Assembly (NCBI RefSeq): GCF_001399685.1
Contig: NZ_JTHN01000097.1
Span: 1-42,085 of the forward strand
Direction: 5' to 3'
Length of the DNA: 42,085 bases
Source: Paenibacillus sp. A3
GTDB taxonomy: Bacteria > Bacillota > Bacilli > Paenibacillales > NBRC-103111
The notes under the pieces are model-generated. The model made no database searches, was not told the origin of the DNA, and worked only from the letters and a program-made list of their open reading frames with translations. Position 1 is the stretch's first letter; each line of letters starts with the position of its first letter. This document shows positions 21,537 through 29,576 of this stretch, piece by piece. The translations under genes and the position numbers were made by a program.

Positions 21537-24329
21537 ATGAGTCAGAAGAAGTGGTATCAAATGTCGACGGAGGAAACCCTGCAGTCGTCCGGGACAGAGC
21601 CTTCAAAAGGGCTGACTATGGAGGAATCGGAAAAGCGTCTGGCCGCACACGGCAAAAACGAGCTGGCGGAAGGACAAGGCGTGTCTCCCGTGACGCTGTT
21701 TTTGAACCAATTCAAAGACTTCATGGTGCTCGTGCTCGCCGGAGCGACGCTGGTCTCGGGTCTGCTGGGCGAATATTTGGACGCGGTCGCGATCATTGCG
21801 ATTATTATCATGAACGGCATTCTCGGCTTCGTGCAGGAATTCCGGGCGGAACGATCGCTGCGGGCGCTGAAGGAGCTGTCGGCGCCGAACGCCAAGGTCC
21901 TGCGGGAGGGCCGCGTGGAACTCATACCGGCAAGATGGCTTGTTCCCGGGGATATCGTCGTGCTGGAAAGCGGCGACCGGGTGCCGGCGGACGTCCGGTT
22001 CATTGAGACGAACGGCCTTTATGCGGAAGAGTCCGCGCTGACCGGGGAATCCGTGCCGGTCGCCAAACATACGGCGCCGCTGGAGGGAGAAGACATCCCT
22101 CTGGGGGACCAGCGCAATGTAGGTTTTATGGGGACGATGCTGACGAGAGGAACGGCCAAAGGAGTCGTGGTCCGTACCGGCATGGCGACGGAGATGGGCA
22201 AGATCGCCGACCTGATCCAAAACACCGATGCCACCGAGACGCCTTTGCAGCACCGGCTCGAGCAGCTTGGTAAAATATTGATCGTCGTCGCGCTGGCGCT
22301 GACGGTAATGGTCGTGGTTGCGGGCATCCTGCACGGACAGGAGCCGTACGGCATGTTCCTCGCCGGGGTGAGCCTGGCGGTCGCCGCGATTCCGGAGGGG
22401 CTGCCGGCGATCGTGACCATCGCTCTGGCGCTTGGGGTACAGCGGATGATTCAGCGCAAGGCGATCGTCCGCAAGCTGCCTTCCGTCGAGACGCTCGGCT
22501 GCGCTTCGGTCATCTGCTCGGACAAAACAGGCACGCTGACGCAAAATAAAATGGCCGTGACGCACTTGTGGACGGGCGGCGAGCTGCTTGAGGTGACGGG
22601 GAACGGCTACGACCCGCGCGGCGAAATTTTGAAGCAGGGGCAGCACGTCGATGTGCGGAAAAACCAGATGCTGCGCCGGCTGCTGCAGGTTTCCGTGCTC
22701 TGCAACAACGCGGAGCTGTGGGAGGAACGGGCAGAGTCCAAGAAAACGCAGCCGGACGACGAGCCGGAGGGCGTATGGAGCATCAAGGGCGATCCTACGG
22801 AGGGAGCGCTTGTCGTGCTGGGGGCCAAGGCCGGCGTCACGCAGCAATCGCTCGGAGGCTTGTACCGGCGCGTCTTGGAGTTCCCGTTCGATTCGGAGCG
22901 CAAGCGGATGTCGGTCATCGTCGAGCATCAGGGCGGCCGGATGGTTTGCACGAAGGGAGCGCCCGACGTTCTGGTGCAGCAGTGCGCCTACGTGCTGTGG
23001 GACGACAAAATCATCCCGTTCACTCCGACGCTCAAACAGAAGGTGATGGCCGCGAACGAAGGGATGGCCAAAAACGCGCTCCGTGTACTCGGCCTGGCTT
23101 ACCGCGATTTGAAACCGACGGAACGGAGCGAGGAAGAGACGGCGGTGGAAAGCCAGCTTGTTTTCGTCGGTCTGACCGGGATGATCGACCCGCCGCGCAA
23201 AGAAGCGCGGGAAGCGATCTTCAAATGCCGCAAGGCCGGCATCAAAACGGTCATGATCACCGGCGATCATCAGACGACGGCGGAAGCCATCGCCAGGCAG
23301 ATCGGCATTCTGCCGCAGGATGGCCTTGCTCTGAACGGCCAGCAGCTTAGCGCGATGAGCGACGATGACCTGGATAAGCGGATCGGCGAAGTGTACGTCT
23401 ACGCGCGCGTGTCGCCGGAGCATAAACTGCGCATCGTCAAATCGCTGCAGCGCCAAGGCCACGTCGTGGCGATGACCGGCGACGGCGTGAACGACGCGCC
23501 GGCGATCAAGGCGGCGGATATCGGCATCGCCATGGGGATCAGCGGGACGGACGTATCGAAGGAAGCGTCTGCGCTCGTGCTCAGCGACGATAATTTTGCA
23601 ACGATCGTCTCGGCCATCGAGGAAGGACGCGGGATTTACGAAAATATCCGCAAGTTCATCCGCTACTTGCTCGCTTCGAATGTCGGCGAAATTTTGACGA
23701 TGTTCCTCGCCATGCTGGCCGGGCTGCCGCTGCCGCTGGTGCCGATTCAGATTTTGTGGGTCAATCTCGTGACGGACGGCCTGCCGGCCATGGCGCTCGG
23801 CGTGGATCAGGCGGAGAAAGATCTGATGCAGCAGAAGCCCCGCCTGGCCAAAGAAAATATTTTCGCTCGCCGGCTCGGGTGGAAAATTATCAGCCGCGGC
23901 ATTCTGATCGGACTATGCACCCTGGCGGCGTTCTACATTACGCTCAAGCTGGGCGGGGACGGTTCGGGCGCGCTTATCAAGGCGCAGACGGTCGCTTTCG
24001 TCACGCTGGTTATGGCGCAGCTCATCCACGTGTTCGACTGCCGCAGCTCGCGCTCGATTTTTCACCGGAACCCGCTGCAGAACAAGTGGCTTGTGATGGC
24101 GGTCGTCTCTTCGCTGCTGCTGATGCTGCCGGTGCTTTATGTCGAGCAGTTCCAGCCGATTTTCAAGACGGTGCCGCTCGGTGTTGCGGATTGGGTGCTT
24201 GTGCTCGTATTTGCGAGTATTCCGACATTCCTGATGGGCATCGGAAGCCTGATGAGCAAGCCGCGGAAACGCAAGCCTGCGTCTTACGGAGGCGGCGGGG
24301 CGAAGGCGATGAAGCCGGTCGTACGTTAA
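21537..24329 (+). CDS. yloB: Calcium-transporting P-type ATPase (SERCA-like, YloB)
   Basis: A 930-residue P2-type ATPase expected to pump calcium out of the cytoplasm at the cost of ATP. Motifs in order are the N-terminal cation ATPase domain, LTGES in the actuator domain, PEGLPAIV in M4 (the calcium-site helix of SERCA-type pumps), CSDKTGTLTQ with the phosphorylated Asp329, KGAPDVL in the nucleotide domain, MITGDH and TGDGVNDAPAIKAADIG in the P domain. The C-terminal block has several membrane helices with NLVTDGLPA in M6. It ends in a short Gly/Lys-rich basic tail. The ATG at 21537 has GGGAGGG about 10 bases upstream; an in-frame TTG at 21519 would place the ribosome site inside the gene. 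B. subtilis yloB lies next to yloA (rqcH), as here. Confidence 0.92.
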   Translation: MSQKKWYQMSTEETLQSSGTEPSKGLTMEESEKRLAAHGKNELAEGQGVSPVTLFLNQFKDFMVLVLAGATLVSGLLGEYLDAVAIIAIIIMNGILGFVQEFRAERSLRALKELSAPNAKVLREGRVELIPARWLVPGDIVVLESGDRVPADVRFIETNGLYAEESALTGESVPVAKHTAPLEGEDIPLGDQRNVGFMGTMLTRGTAKGVVVRTGMATEMGKIADLIQNTDATETPLQHRLEQLGKILIVVALALTVMVVVAGILHGQEPYGMFLAGVSLAVAAIPEGLPAIVTIALALGVQRMIQRKAIVRKLPSVETLGCASVICSDKTGTLTQNKMAVTHLWTGGELLEVTGNGYDPRGEILKQGQHVDVRKNQMLRRLLQVSVLCNNAELWEERAESKKTQPDDEPEGVWSIKGDPTEGALVVLGAKAGVTQQSLGGLYRRVLEFPFDSERKRMSVIVEHQGGRMVCTKGAPDVLVQQCAYVLWDDKIIPFTPTLKQKVMAANEGMAKNALRVLGLAYRDLKPTERSEEETAVESQLVFVGLTGMIDPPRKEAREAIFKCRKAGIKTVMITGDHQTTAEAIARQIGILPQDGLALNGQQLSAMSDDDLDKRIGEVYVYARVSPEHKLRIVKSLQRQGHVVAMTGDGVNDAPAIKAADIGIAMGISGTDVSKEASALVLSDDNFATIVSAIEEGRGIYENIRKFIRYLLASNVGEILTMFLAMLAGLPLPLVPIQILWVNLVTDGLPAMALGVDQAEKDLMQQKPRLAKENIFARRLGWKIISRGILIGLCTLAAFYITLKLGGDGSGALIKAQTVAFVTLVMAQLIHVFDCRSSRSIFHRNPLQNKWLVMAVVSSLLLMLPVLYVEQFQPIFKTVPLGVADWVLVLVFASIPTFLMGIGSLMSKPRKRKPASYGGGGAKAMKPVVR

Positions 24330-24339
24330 AAGGGATGGG

Positions 24340-24372
24340 AGCCGGACCCCTGCGAAAGCAGAGGGTTCGGCT
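24340..24372 (+). terminator. Terminator-like hairpin after yloB
   Basis: A 14-bp stem with one bulge and one mismatch, closed by a GAAA tetraloop, lies 10 bases after the stop. The following T content is modest (ATTTGCATTTTC), so termination may be partial. Confidence 0.6.
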
Positions 24373-24414
24373 ATTTGCATTTTCGCCCGAATTCGGATAA
24401 AATTTTGCGGAACC

Positions 24415-24445
24415 GCTATGCATAGCTGCGAATTTGCGATATAGT
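24415..24445 (+). promoter_or_regulatory. Palindrome and possible -10 box before dapF
   Basis: GCTATGCATAGC (24415-24426) is a perfect 12-bp palindrome. TATAGT (24440-24445) is a possible -10, 33 bases before the dapF start. The palindrome would cover the -35 position, and the -35 itself is poor. Regulation is conjecture. Confidence 0.35.
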
Positions 24446-24478
24446 AGGGTGTAAAACGCTGAAATGGGAGCCAAAACG

Positions 24479-25315
24479 ATGAATTTCACGAAAATGCAAG
24501 GGTTAGGCAACGATTTTATCGTCTTGCACGGCCACAAGGAGCTGCCTGTGGATGCATCCGAGCAAGCGATCCGGTTGTGCGACCGCCATTTCGGCATCGG
24601 CGCGGACGGTCTTGTCTACCTGCTTCCTTCGGCAAAAGCCGATTATATGATGCGAATCATCAATTCCGACGGCTCGGAGGCGGAGCAATGCGGCAACGCC
24701 ATCCGCTGTGCGGCCAAATATATTTACGATCACGAGCTTGTTCCCCGGGACAAGACGGAACTGACGATTGAAACGATCGGAGCCGGGGCGCAGGCGGTAC
24801 AGTTGACGGTCAAGGAAGGGCGCGTCGCTGCGGTACGCGTCGATATGGGCGCACCGGTATTGAACGGGCTCGAAGTTCCTACGACGATCGACGAGCCTCA
24901 GGTCATCGGGTATCCGGTCACCGTCGACGGACGCGAATTCCGGTTTACCGCCGTGTCGATGGGCAACCCTCACTGTGTCATTTTTGTCGAGGATGCCGTT
25001 GGAACGGATCTGCACGCTTGGGGCCCCAAGCTCGAAACACACGCGCTGTTTCCGCGTAAAATTAATGTAGAATTTGCGACGGTCCAAAGACGCGATTACG
25101 CCGATATGCGGGTGTGGGAACGCGGCGCGGGCCCGACGCTCGCCTGCGGAACGGGCGCCTGCGCCACGCTGGTGGCCGGGGTGCTTACCGGACAAATGGA
25201 CCGGGAAGCGGTCATTTCCTTAAAAGGCGGCGAGCTTCGGATCGAATGGAGCGAATTGAACAATCGTGTCTATATGACAGGACCGGCGGAAATCGTGTTT
25301 AAAGGAACGCTGTAA
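24479..25315 (+). CDS. dapF: Diaminopimelate epimerase
   Basis: A 278-residue cytoplasmic racemase that converts LL- to meso-diaminopimelate for lysine and peptidoglycan synthesis. The two-base catalytic mechanism uses two cysteines, both present: Cys71 in NSDGSEAEQCGNAIRC and Cys223 in ACGTGACA. The N-terminus MNFTKMQGLGNDFIVLHG is characteristic. The ATG at 24479 has GGGAG 8 bases upstream; a start five codons earlier would overlap that site. The bifunctional methyltransferase gene starts about 32 bases after its stop, so they are probably cotranscribed. In B. subtilis dapF lies elsewhere, so its place between yloB and yloC is a local rearrangement. Confidence 0.93.
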   Translation: MNFTKMQGLGNDFIVLHGHKELPVDASEQAIRLCDRHFGIGADGLVYLLPSAKADYMMRIINSDGSEAEQCGNAIRCAAKYIYDHELVPRDKTELTIETIGAGAQAVQLTVKEGRVAAVRVDMGAPVLNGLEVPTTIDEPQVIGYPVTVDGREFRFTAVSMGNPHCVIFVEDAVGTDLHAWGPKLETHALFPRKINVEFATVQRRDYADMRVWERGAGPTLACGTGACATLVAGVLTGQMDREAVISLKGGELRIEWSELNNRVYMTGPAEIVFKGTL

Positions 25316-25347
25316 GGTCCATCATGGAGAGAAGGGAGATGCCGTTA

Positions 25348-27243
25348 GTGAAACCGGATTTGCGAGAAGCTCTCAGACGTCAGGTGCTGGTAGGGGACGG
25401 GGCCATGGGTACGTACCTGTATCAGATGGGTTTTCCTGTCGGCATTTCTTATGAAGAATTAAATTTGTTGGAGCCCGATGTCATCGTGGACGTGCATCGG
25501 CGCTATTATGAAGCCGGAGCGCGTTTAATCGAGACCAATACGTTCTCGGCGAACCGCGAAAAGCTGTCCAAATACGGGCTGGAGCAGGAGATGGAGGCGA
25601 TCAACCGCGCCGGCGTCGAGCTGGCCAGAAAAGCGGTTGGAGACGACGCCTATGTTGTCGGCGCTATCGGCTCGATCCGGGCAGGCAAACGCAAAAATGT
25701 CCGCACCGCCAAGGTCAAGGAAGATTTTCGCGACCAAATCGAGGTGCTTGTCGATACGTCGGTGGATGGGCTGCTGCTCGAGTCGTTCTACGATCTGGAG
25801 GAAATGCTGATCGCGCTGAAGCTGATCCGCAAGGTCAGCGAGCTCCCGGTCATTTGCCAGTTTGCCACCGAAGGCACGGGCTCGACGCATGACGGCATCC
25901 TGCTGACGGAAGCGTTCCGGAAACTGACGGCGGCCGGGGCCGACGTAGTCGGCTTCAACTGCCGGAGCGGTCCGAACGGGCTGATGCGTTCGCTCCAGCG
26001 GGTCGCCGGCATGGAGGGGGCACCGCCGTTCTCGGTGTTCCCGAACGCAGGGATCGCCGACTATGTGGACGGACGGTATACTTATGCGGCCACTCCGCAA
26101 TATTTCGGGGAAACCGCCCGGAAATTCGTCGACTTGGGAGCACGCATCGTCGGCGGCTGCTGCGGCACGACGCCGGAGCATATCGCCGCTATGGCGCAGT
26201 CGCTTCAGAACTATGCGCCCGATCCGGATGCTTTGCGCTTGCTGCAGGAAGTTGGCGAGGGAAGCGAGACAGGCCGCATTGTGACGCGTCTGCAGCCTGT
26301 ACCATCGCCTTCCGCTCCGGAGCCGAATCTCGCCGAGCTCGCGAAGGAGCGCTATACTGTAATCGTGGAGCTTGACCCACCACGGGATCTGGACATCGAG
26401 AAGTTCATGCAGGGGGCGCAGGCGCTCAAAAATGCCGGGGTCGACGCGCTGACGATGGCCGACAATTCGCTCGCCGTCACACGGATGAGCAATTTGGCGC
26501 TTGGCAGTCTGGTGAAAGAGAGAATCGGCATGAAGCCGCTCATTCACATCGCCTGCCGGGACCGCAACATGATCGGCACCCAATCGCATATGATGGGGCT
26601 TCATGCGCTCGGTATCGACCATGTGCTGGCCGTGACGGGCGATCCGGCCAAGTTCGGCGATTTGCCGGGTTCGAGTTCCGTATACGATCTGACATCGTTC
26701 GAGATCATCCGGATGATCAAGCAGCTGAACGAGGGAATCGCTTTTTCGGGCAAGTCGCTCAAGAAGAAAGCGAATTTCGTCGTCGGCGCCGCCTTCAATC
26801 CCAACGTCAAGCACTTGGATAAAGCGGTGCAGCGGCTTGAGCGCAAAATCGAGTCCGGCGCCGATTATATCATGACCCAGCCGGTCTATAATGCGGAGCT
26901 GATCGAGAAGGTGTACGAGGCGACAAAGCATCTGGACGTTCCGATCTTCATCGGAATTATGCCGCTCGCCAGCGGGGGCAACGCCGAATACCTGCATAAC
27001 GAGGTTCCGGGCATTCAGCTATCGGACGAAGTCCGGCAGCGGATGAGCGGACTCAAGGGCGAGGAAGGACGGGCCATGGGCGTGCAGATCGCCAAGGAAC
27101 TTCTCGATGCGGCGATGCGTTATTTTAAAGGAATTTACCTGATGACGCCGTTCCTTGCCTACGAGATGACCGTACAGCTGACGGAGTACGTTTGGGAGAA
27201 AGCGCATCGGCTTGATTCCCACTTGTACCCACTATCAAAATGA
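25348..27243 (+). CDS. yitJ: Bifunctional homocysteine S-methyltransferase / methylenetetrahydrofolate reductase (YitJ type)
   Basis: A 631-residue fusion enzyme. Residues about 1-300 form a homocysteine methyltransferase barrel (LVGDGAMGTYLY; zinc-site cysteines in GFNCRSGP and GGCCGTTPEH). Residues about 335-630 form a methylenetetrahydrofolate reductase barrel (VIVELDPPRD; AVTGDPAKFGD; YIMTQPVY; FIGIMPLASGG). It supplies methyl-tetrahydrofolate and may methylate homocysteine to methionine. The GTG at 25348 is chosen because GGGAG lies 9 bases upstream and family members start close to this point; ATG codons at 25324 and 25339 in the same frame are alternatives. In B. subtilis yitJ is controlled by an S-box riboswitch, but here only about 30 bases separate it from dapF, so no such leader can fit. 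Confidence 0.88.
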   Translation: MKPDLREALRRQVLVGDGAMGTYLYQMGFPVGISYEELNLLEPDVIVDVHRRYYEAGARLIETNTFSANREKLSKYGLEQEMEAINRAGVELARKAVGDDAYVVGAIGSIRAGKRKNVRTAKVKEDFRDQIEVLVDTSVDGLLLESFYDLEEMLIALKLIRKVSELPVICQFATEGTGSTHDGILLTEAFRKLTAAGADVVGFNCRSGPNGLMRSLQRVAGMEGAPPFSVFPNAGIADYVDGRYTYAATPQYFGETARKFVDLGARIVGGCCGTTPEHIAAMAQSLQNYAPDPDALRLLQEVGEGSETGRIVTRLQPVPSPSAPEPNLAELAKERYTVIVELDPPRDLDIEKFMQGAQALKNAGVDALTMADNSLAVTRMSNLALGSLVKERIGMKPLIHIACRDRNMIGTQSHMMGLHALGIDHVLAVTGDPAKFGDLPGSSSVYDLTSFEIIRMIKQLNEGIAFSGKSLKKKANFVVGAAFNPNVKHLDKAVQRLERKIESGADYIMTQPVYNAELIEKVYEATKHLDVPIFIGIMPLASGGNAEYLHNEVPGIQLSDEVRQRMSGLKGEEGRAMGVQIAKELLDAAMRYFKGIYLMTPFLAYEMTVQLTEYVWEKAHRLDSHLYPLSK

Positions 27244-27272
27244 ATTAGAATAGGATAATGGATGTGAAGGCC

Positions 27273-28154
27273 ATGGTCATCAGTATGACCGGCTTCGGAC
27301 AAGCCGCACGTACGACGGACGGCTTCCGGATCCAGATTGACCTGAAATCGGTCAATCACCGTTACTGCGAGATCGTGGTACGGATGCCCCGGGAATTTGC
27401 CCGTTACGAGAACGCGGTTAAGGCCGCCGTTCAGCAGCATGTAAGGCGCGGGCGTGTCGATGCGTTCGTTACGGTTGAACGCGACCGCGACGTACCGCAA
27501 GCCGTCGAGATCGATTGGAGCTTGGCGATGGGCTATGTCCAGGCGGCCGAACAGCTGCGTGAGCGGTTATCCCTCAAGGACGAGCTGAGCCTGCGCGATT
27601 TGCTTGCCATTCCCGGCCTGGTTGCGATCGGGCAACATCAGGAGATGGCCGAGGAGCGGATGGAAGCGGAGCTCGTTGCCTGCGCAGTAGAAGCGGCCAG
27701 GGAGCTTTCGGACATGCGCGAGAAGGAAGGCGCCTTTCTTCAGAGCGATCTGATGCAGCGTATCGGGACGATGGAGCATTATTGCAGCACAGCCTCGGGG
27801 ATCGCGCCTCAAGTGGTCCAAGACTATGCCGGCAAGCTCCGCGCCCGGATCGAAGAGCTTTTGCAGCAAGCGCCTCCTGACGAGCAGCGGCTTGCCATGG
27901 AGATCGCCGTCTTCGCCGACCGTGCCAGTATCGCCGAAGAGCTGACCCGTCTGCAAAGCCACTGCAAGCAGTTCCGGGAACTGTTGAAATCTTCCGAACC
28001 GGTGGGCCGAAAACTCGATTTTCTCGTTCAGGAAATGAACCGGGAAGCGAATACGATCGGTTCCAAAGCGAATCACGCCCAGCTGGCCTCCGTGGTGGTC
28101 GACATGAAAGCGGAGCTCGAAAAAATGCGGGAGCAGATTCAAAATATCGAGTAA
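27273..28154 (+). CDS. yloC: YicC/YloC family endoribonuclease
   Basis: A 293-residue member of the YicC family, some members of which are endoribonucleases implicated in decay of structured or small RNAs. The N-terminus MVISMTGFGQA matches the family start, followed by VDLKSVNHRY-like sequence (here IDLKSVNHRYCEI). The C-terminal DUF1732 region contains EEITRL-like (EELTRLQSHCKQF) and GRKLDFLVQEMNREANTIGSKAN sequences in two adjoining segments. The ATG at 27273 is chosen by family alignment. The in-frame ATG at 27258 has a similarly weak ribosome site and remains possible. It heads the yloC-remA-gmk-rpoZ run known from B. subtilis. A 238-base gap containing a large inverted repeat separates it from remA. 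Confidence 0.87.
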   Translation: MVISMTGFGQAARTTDGFRIQIDLKSVNHRYCEIVVRMPREFARYENAVKAAVQQHVRRGRVDAFVTVERDRDVPQAVEIDWSLAMGYVQAAEQLRERLSLKDELSLRDLLAIPGLVAIGQHQEMAEERMEAELVACAVEAARELSDMREKEGAFLQSDLMQRIGTMEHYCSTASGIAPQVVQDYAGKLRARIEELLQQAPPDEQRLAMEIAVFADRASIAEELTRLQSHCKQFRELLKSSEPVGRKLDFLVQEMNREANTIGSKANHAQLASVVVDMKAELEKMREQIQNIE

Positions 28155-28173
28155 CTACTCATAAGTAATATCT

Positions 28174-28373
28174 AATTTTTTTGCAAGTGTTTTTGTCTTT
28201 CGACCGGAGGCGGAGGGCAGAGTATGTTCCGGAGAGTTCACGTGCTGCCTTTGATATCGGGTTCTTACCGCAAGGTAACAATAATTGAGAACCCGATATC
28301 AAGAGCAGCCGGAGGAACATGCTTCTGACCCGTAGACGGTGAAGAAAGACAACCCCTAACTTGCAAAAAAATT
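28174..28373 (+). ncRNA. Candidate structured RNA: 200-base nested inverted repeat before remA
   Basis: The element fills most of the gap between yloC and remA. Complementary arms nest as follows: 28174-28188 with 28359-28373 (15 of 15), 28193-28201 with 28344-28352 (9 of 9), 28203-28206 with 28337-28340, 28215-28221 with 28324-28331 (one bulge), 28224-28230 with 28314-28320 (7 of 7), 28244-28248 with 28305-28309, and 28251-28265 with 28288-28302 (15 of 15). The tip is TTACC-GCAA-GGTAA, a GNRA-type tetraloop. This gives one rod about 65 pairs long. It ends 5 bases before the remA ribosome site. It does not match a riboswitch I know. It may be a leader RNA, a free RNA or a small mobile repeat. 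Strand is assigned by gene direction only. Confidence 0.75.
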
Positions 28374-28392
28374 CTCAGGGGGAACCTATAAC

Positions 28393-28653
28393 ATGGCGAT
28401 CAAACTAATCAACATCGGTTTCGGGAATATCGTATCTGCGAATCGAATCATTTCCATTGTCAGCCCGGAATCGGCACCGATCAAACGGATCATCCAAGAA
28501 GCGCGCGACCGCCATATGCTGATCGATGCGACTTACGGTCGCCGCACCCGCGCCGTCATTATCACGGACAGCGATCATGTCATTTTGTCCGCGGTACAGC
28601 CGGAAACGGTAGCGCATCGACTTTCCAATAAGGACGATGATCATGACGAGTAG
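28393..28653 (+). CDS. remA: RemA, regulator of extracellular matrix genes (DUF370)
   Basis: An 86-residue DNA-binding protein of the RemA family (DUF370). In B. subtilis RemA activates biofilm matrix and osmoprotection genes and forms oligomeric rings that wrap DNA. Arg18, Arg50 and Arg51, reported as DNA-contacting residues as I recall, are all present (SANRIIS; YGRRTR). The length is exactly typical. The ATG at 28393 has AGGGGG 10 bases upstream, just beyond the large inverted repeat. Its last bases overlap the gmk start by 11 bases, so remA and gmk are coupled, as in other Bacillales. Confidence 0.93.
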   Translation: MAIKLINIGFGNIVSANRIISIVSPESAPIKRIIQEARDRHMLIDATYGRRTRAVIITDSDHVILSAVQPETVAHRLSNKDDDHDE

Positions 28654-29284
28654 TGTAGGATATACCCCTGCGGATAAAGGAATCTTAATCGTGCTTTCCG
28701 GTCCTTCCGGCGTCGGCAAGGGTACCGTCTGTAAAGCGCTGCGGAGCTGCACGCCGGATATCGTGTATTCGGTTTCCGCGACAACGCGGGCTCCGCGGCA
28801 GGGCGAAGTGGATGGGGTCAATTATTTTTTTAAGACCAGAGAACAATTCCAGCAAATGATCGCGCAGGACCAAATGCTGGAGTGGGCGGAATACGTAGGC
28901 AATTATTACGGAACGCCGCGCAAGTTTGTAGAAGACACGCTGAACGCAGGCAAGGACATTATTTTGGAGATCGAAGTGCAGGGTGCGCTGAAGGTGAAGC
29001 AGAAGTTCCCGGAAGGGGTATTCATTTTTCTGCTGCCTCCGTCGCTGCCGGAGCTTGAAAGCCGCATCGTCGGACGCGGTACGGAATCCGAGGAAACGAT
29101 TCGCAGCCGCATGTCGGTGGCGGTCGACGAGATCGCGATGATGGAGCAATACGATTACGCTATCGTCAACGATCAAGTAGACCTCGCCTGTTCCCGCATC
29201 CGCAGCATCTTGACGGCGGAGCACTGCCGCAAAGACCGGATGGTTTCCAAAATTCAACATTGGATGGCTGAGGTGAAAAAATAA
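28643..29284 (+). CDS. gmk: Guanylate kinase
   Basis: A 213-residue cytoplasmic kinase that phosphorylates GMP to GDP with ATP, and so also affects (p)ppGpp balance. The P-loop GPSGVGKGT is at residues 20-28. The GMP-binding region has [15 protein letters not shown] and the conserved [10 protein letters not shown]. The lid contains [13 protein letters not shown]. It has about eight more N-terminal residues than B. subtilis Gmk. The ATG at 28643 is favoured over the ATG at 28637 because AGGA lies 8 bases upstream of the former and only 2 of the latter. It overlaps remA, and rpoZ follows after one base. Confidence 0.93.
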   Translation: MTSSVGYTPADKGILIVLSGPSGVGKGTVCKALRSCTPDIVYSVSATTRAPRQGEVDGVNYFFKTREQFQQMIAQDQMLEWAEYVGNYYGTPRKFVEDTLNAGKDIILEIEVQGALKVKQKFPEGVFIFLLPPSLPELESRIVGRGTESEETIRSRMSVAVDEIAMMEQYDYAIVNDQVDLACSRIRSILTAEHCRKDRMVSKIQHWMAEVKK

Positions 29285-29285
29285 C

Positions 29286-29501
29286 ATGTTGTATCCTTCT
29301 ATCGACAAACTTTTGGACAAGGTAGACAGCAAGTATTCGCTCGTGGTAGCGGCCGCCAAACGGGCGCGCATGCTGCGAGACGGTTCCAAAACCGAAGTAA
29401 AGCAAAAGAAGTCGCATAAATATGTAGGTCTGGCTCTGGAAGAAATCTATGAAGACCATATTTCCTACGAGAAATTGCAAAACAAAGAGTCCTTAAAGTA
29501 A
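29286..29501 (+). CDS. rpoZ: RNA polymerase omega subunit
   Basis: A 71-residue omega subunit that helps assemble and stabilise RNA polymerase by clamping the beta-prime subunit. The family patterns [25 protein letters not shown] at the start and [13 protein letters not shown] in the middle are evident. The length matches other Firmicute omega proteins. The ATG at 29286 has GAGGTGA 11 bases upstream, inside the gmk end. A terminator-like hairpin begins 2 bases after the stop. Confidence 0.93.
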   Translation: MLYPSIDKLLDKVDSKYSLVVAAAKRARMLRDGSKTEVKQKKSHKYVGLALEEIYEDHISYEKLQNKESLK

Positions 29502-29503
29502 AC

Positions 29504-29530
29504 AACAACCCTCGCGGTTGTTATTTTTTT
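29504..29530 (+). terminator. Terminator within the gene run, between rpoZ and coaBC
   Basis: A 7-bp stem (29504-29510 with 29516-29522) with a 5-base loop is followed by A and seven T. It would split the transcription unit unless read-through or a promoter in the next 46 bases supplies coaBC. Confidence 0.75.
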
Positions 29531-29576
29531 CGCAAGGATACGATTCATTGCCCGTAAGGGAAAGGAGCGAAGCCCC

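Noticed and set aside
21603..23462. Long minus-strand reading frame (619 codons) opposite yloB
   Set aside because: It is an antisense shadow of a well-conserved P-type ATPase, rich in Arg and His as expected of such shadows, and without domain motifs.
24373..24478. SAM (S-box) riboswitch ahead of dapF-yitJ
   Set aside because: None of the conserved S-box segments is visible and the space is only about 106 bases.
25525..26997. Long minus-strand reading frame (490 codons) opposite yitJ
   Set aside because: It is an antisense shadow of a conserved bifunctional enzyme and contains no recognisable motif.
28174..28373. Reading the large inverted repeat as a terminator, a hammerhead ribozyme, SRP RNA or a known riboswitch
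   Set aside because: There is no T-tract on the 3' side, and I saw no ribozyme core, SRP domain IV or riboswitch consensus. The element therefore stays unclassified.
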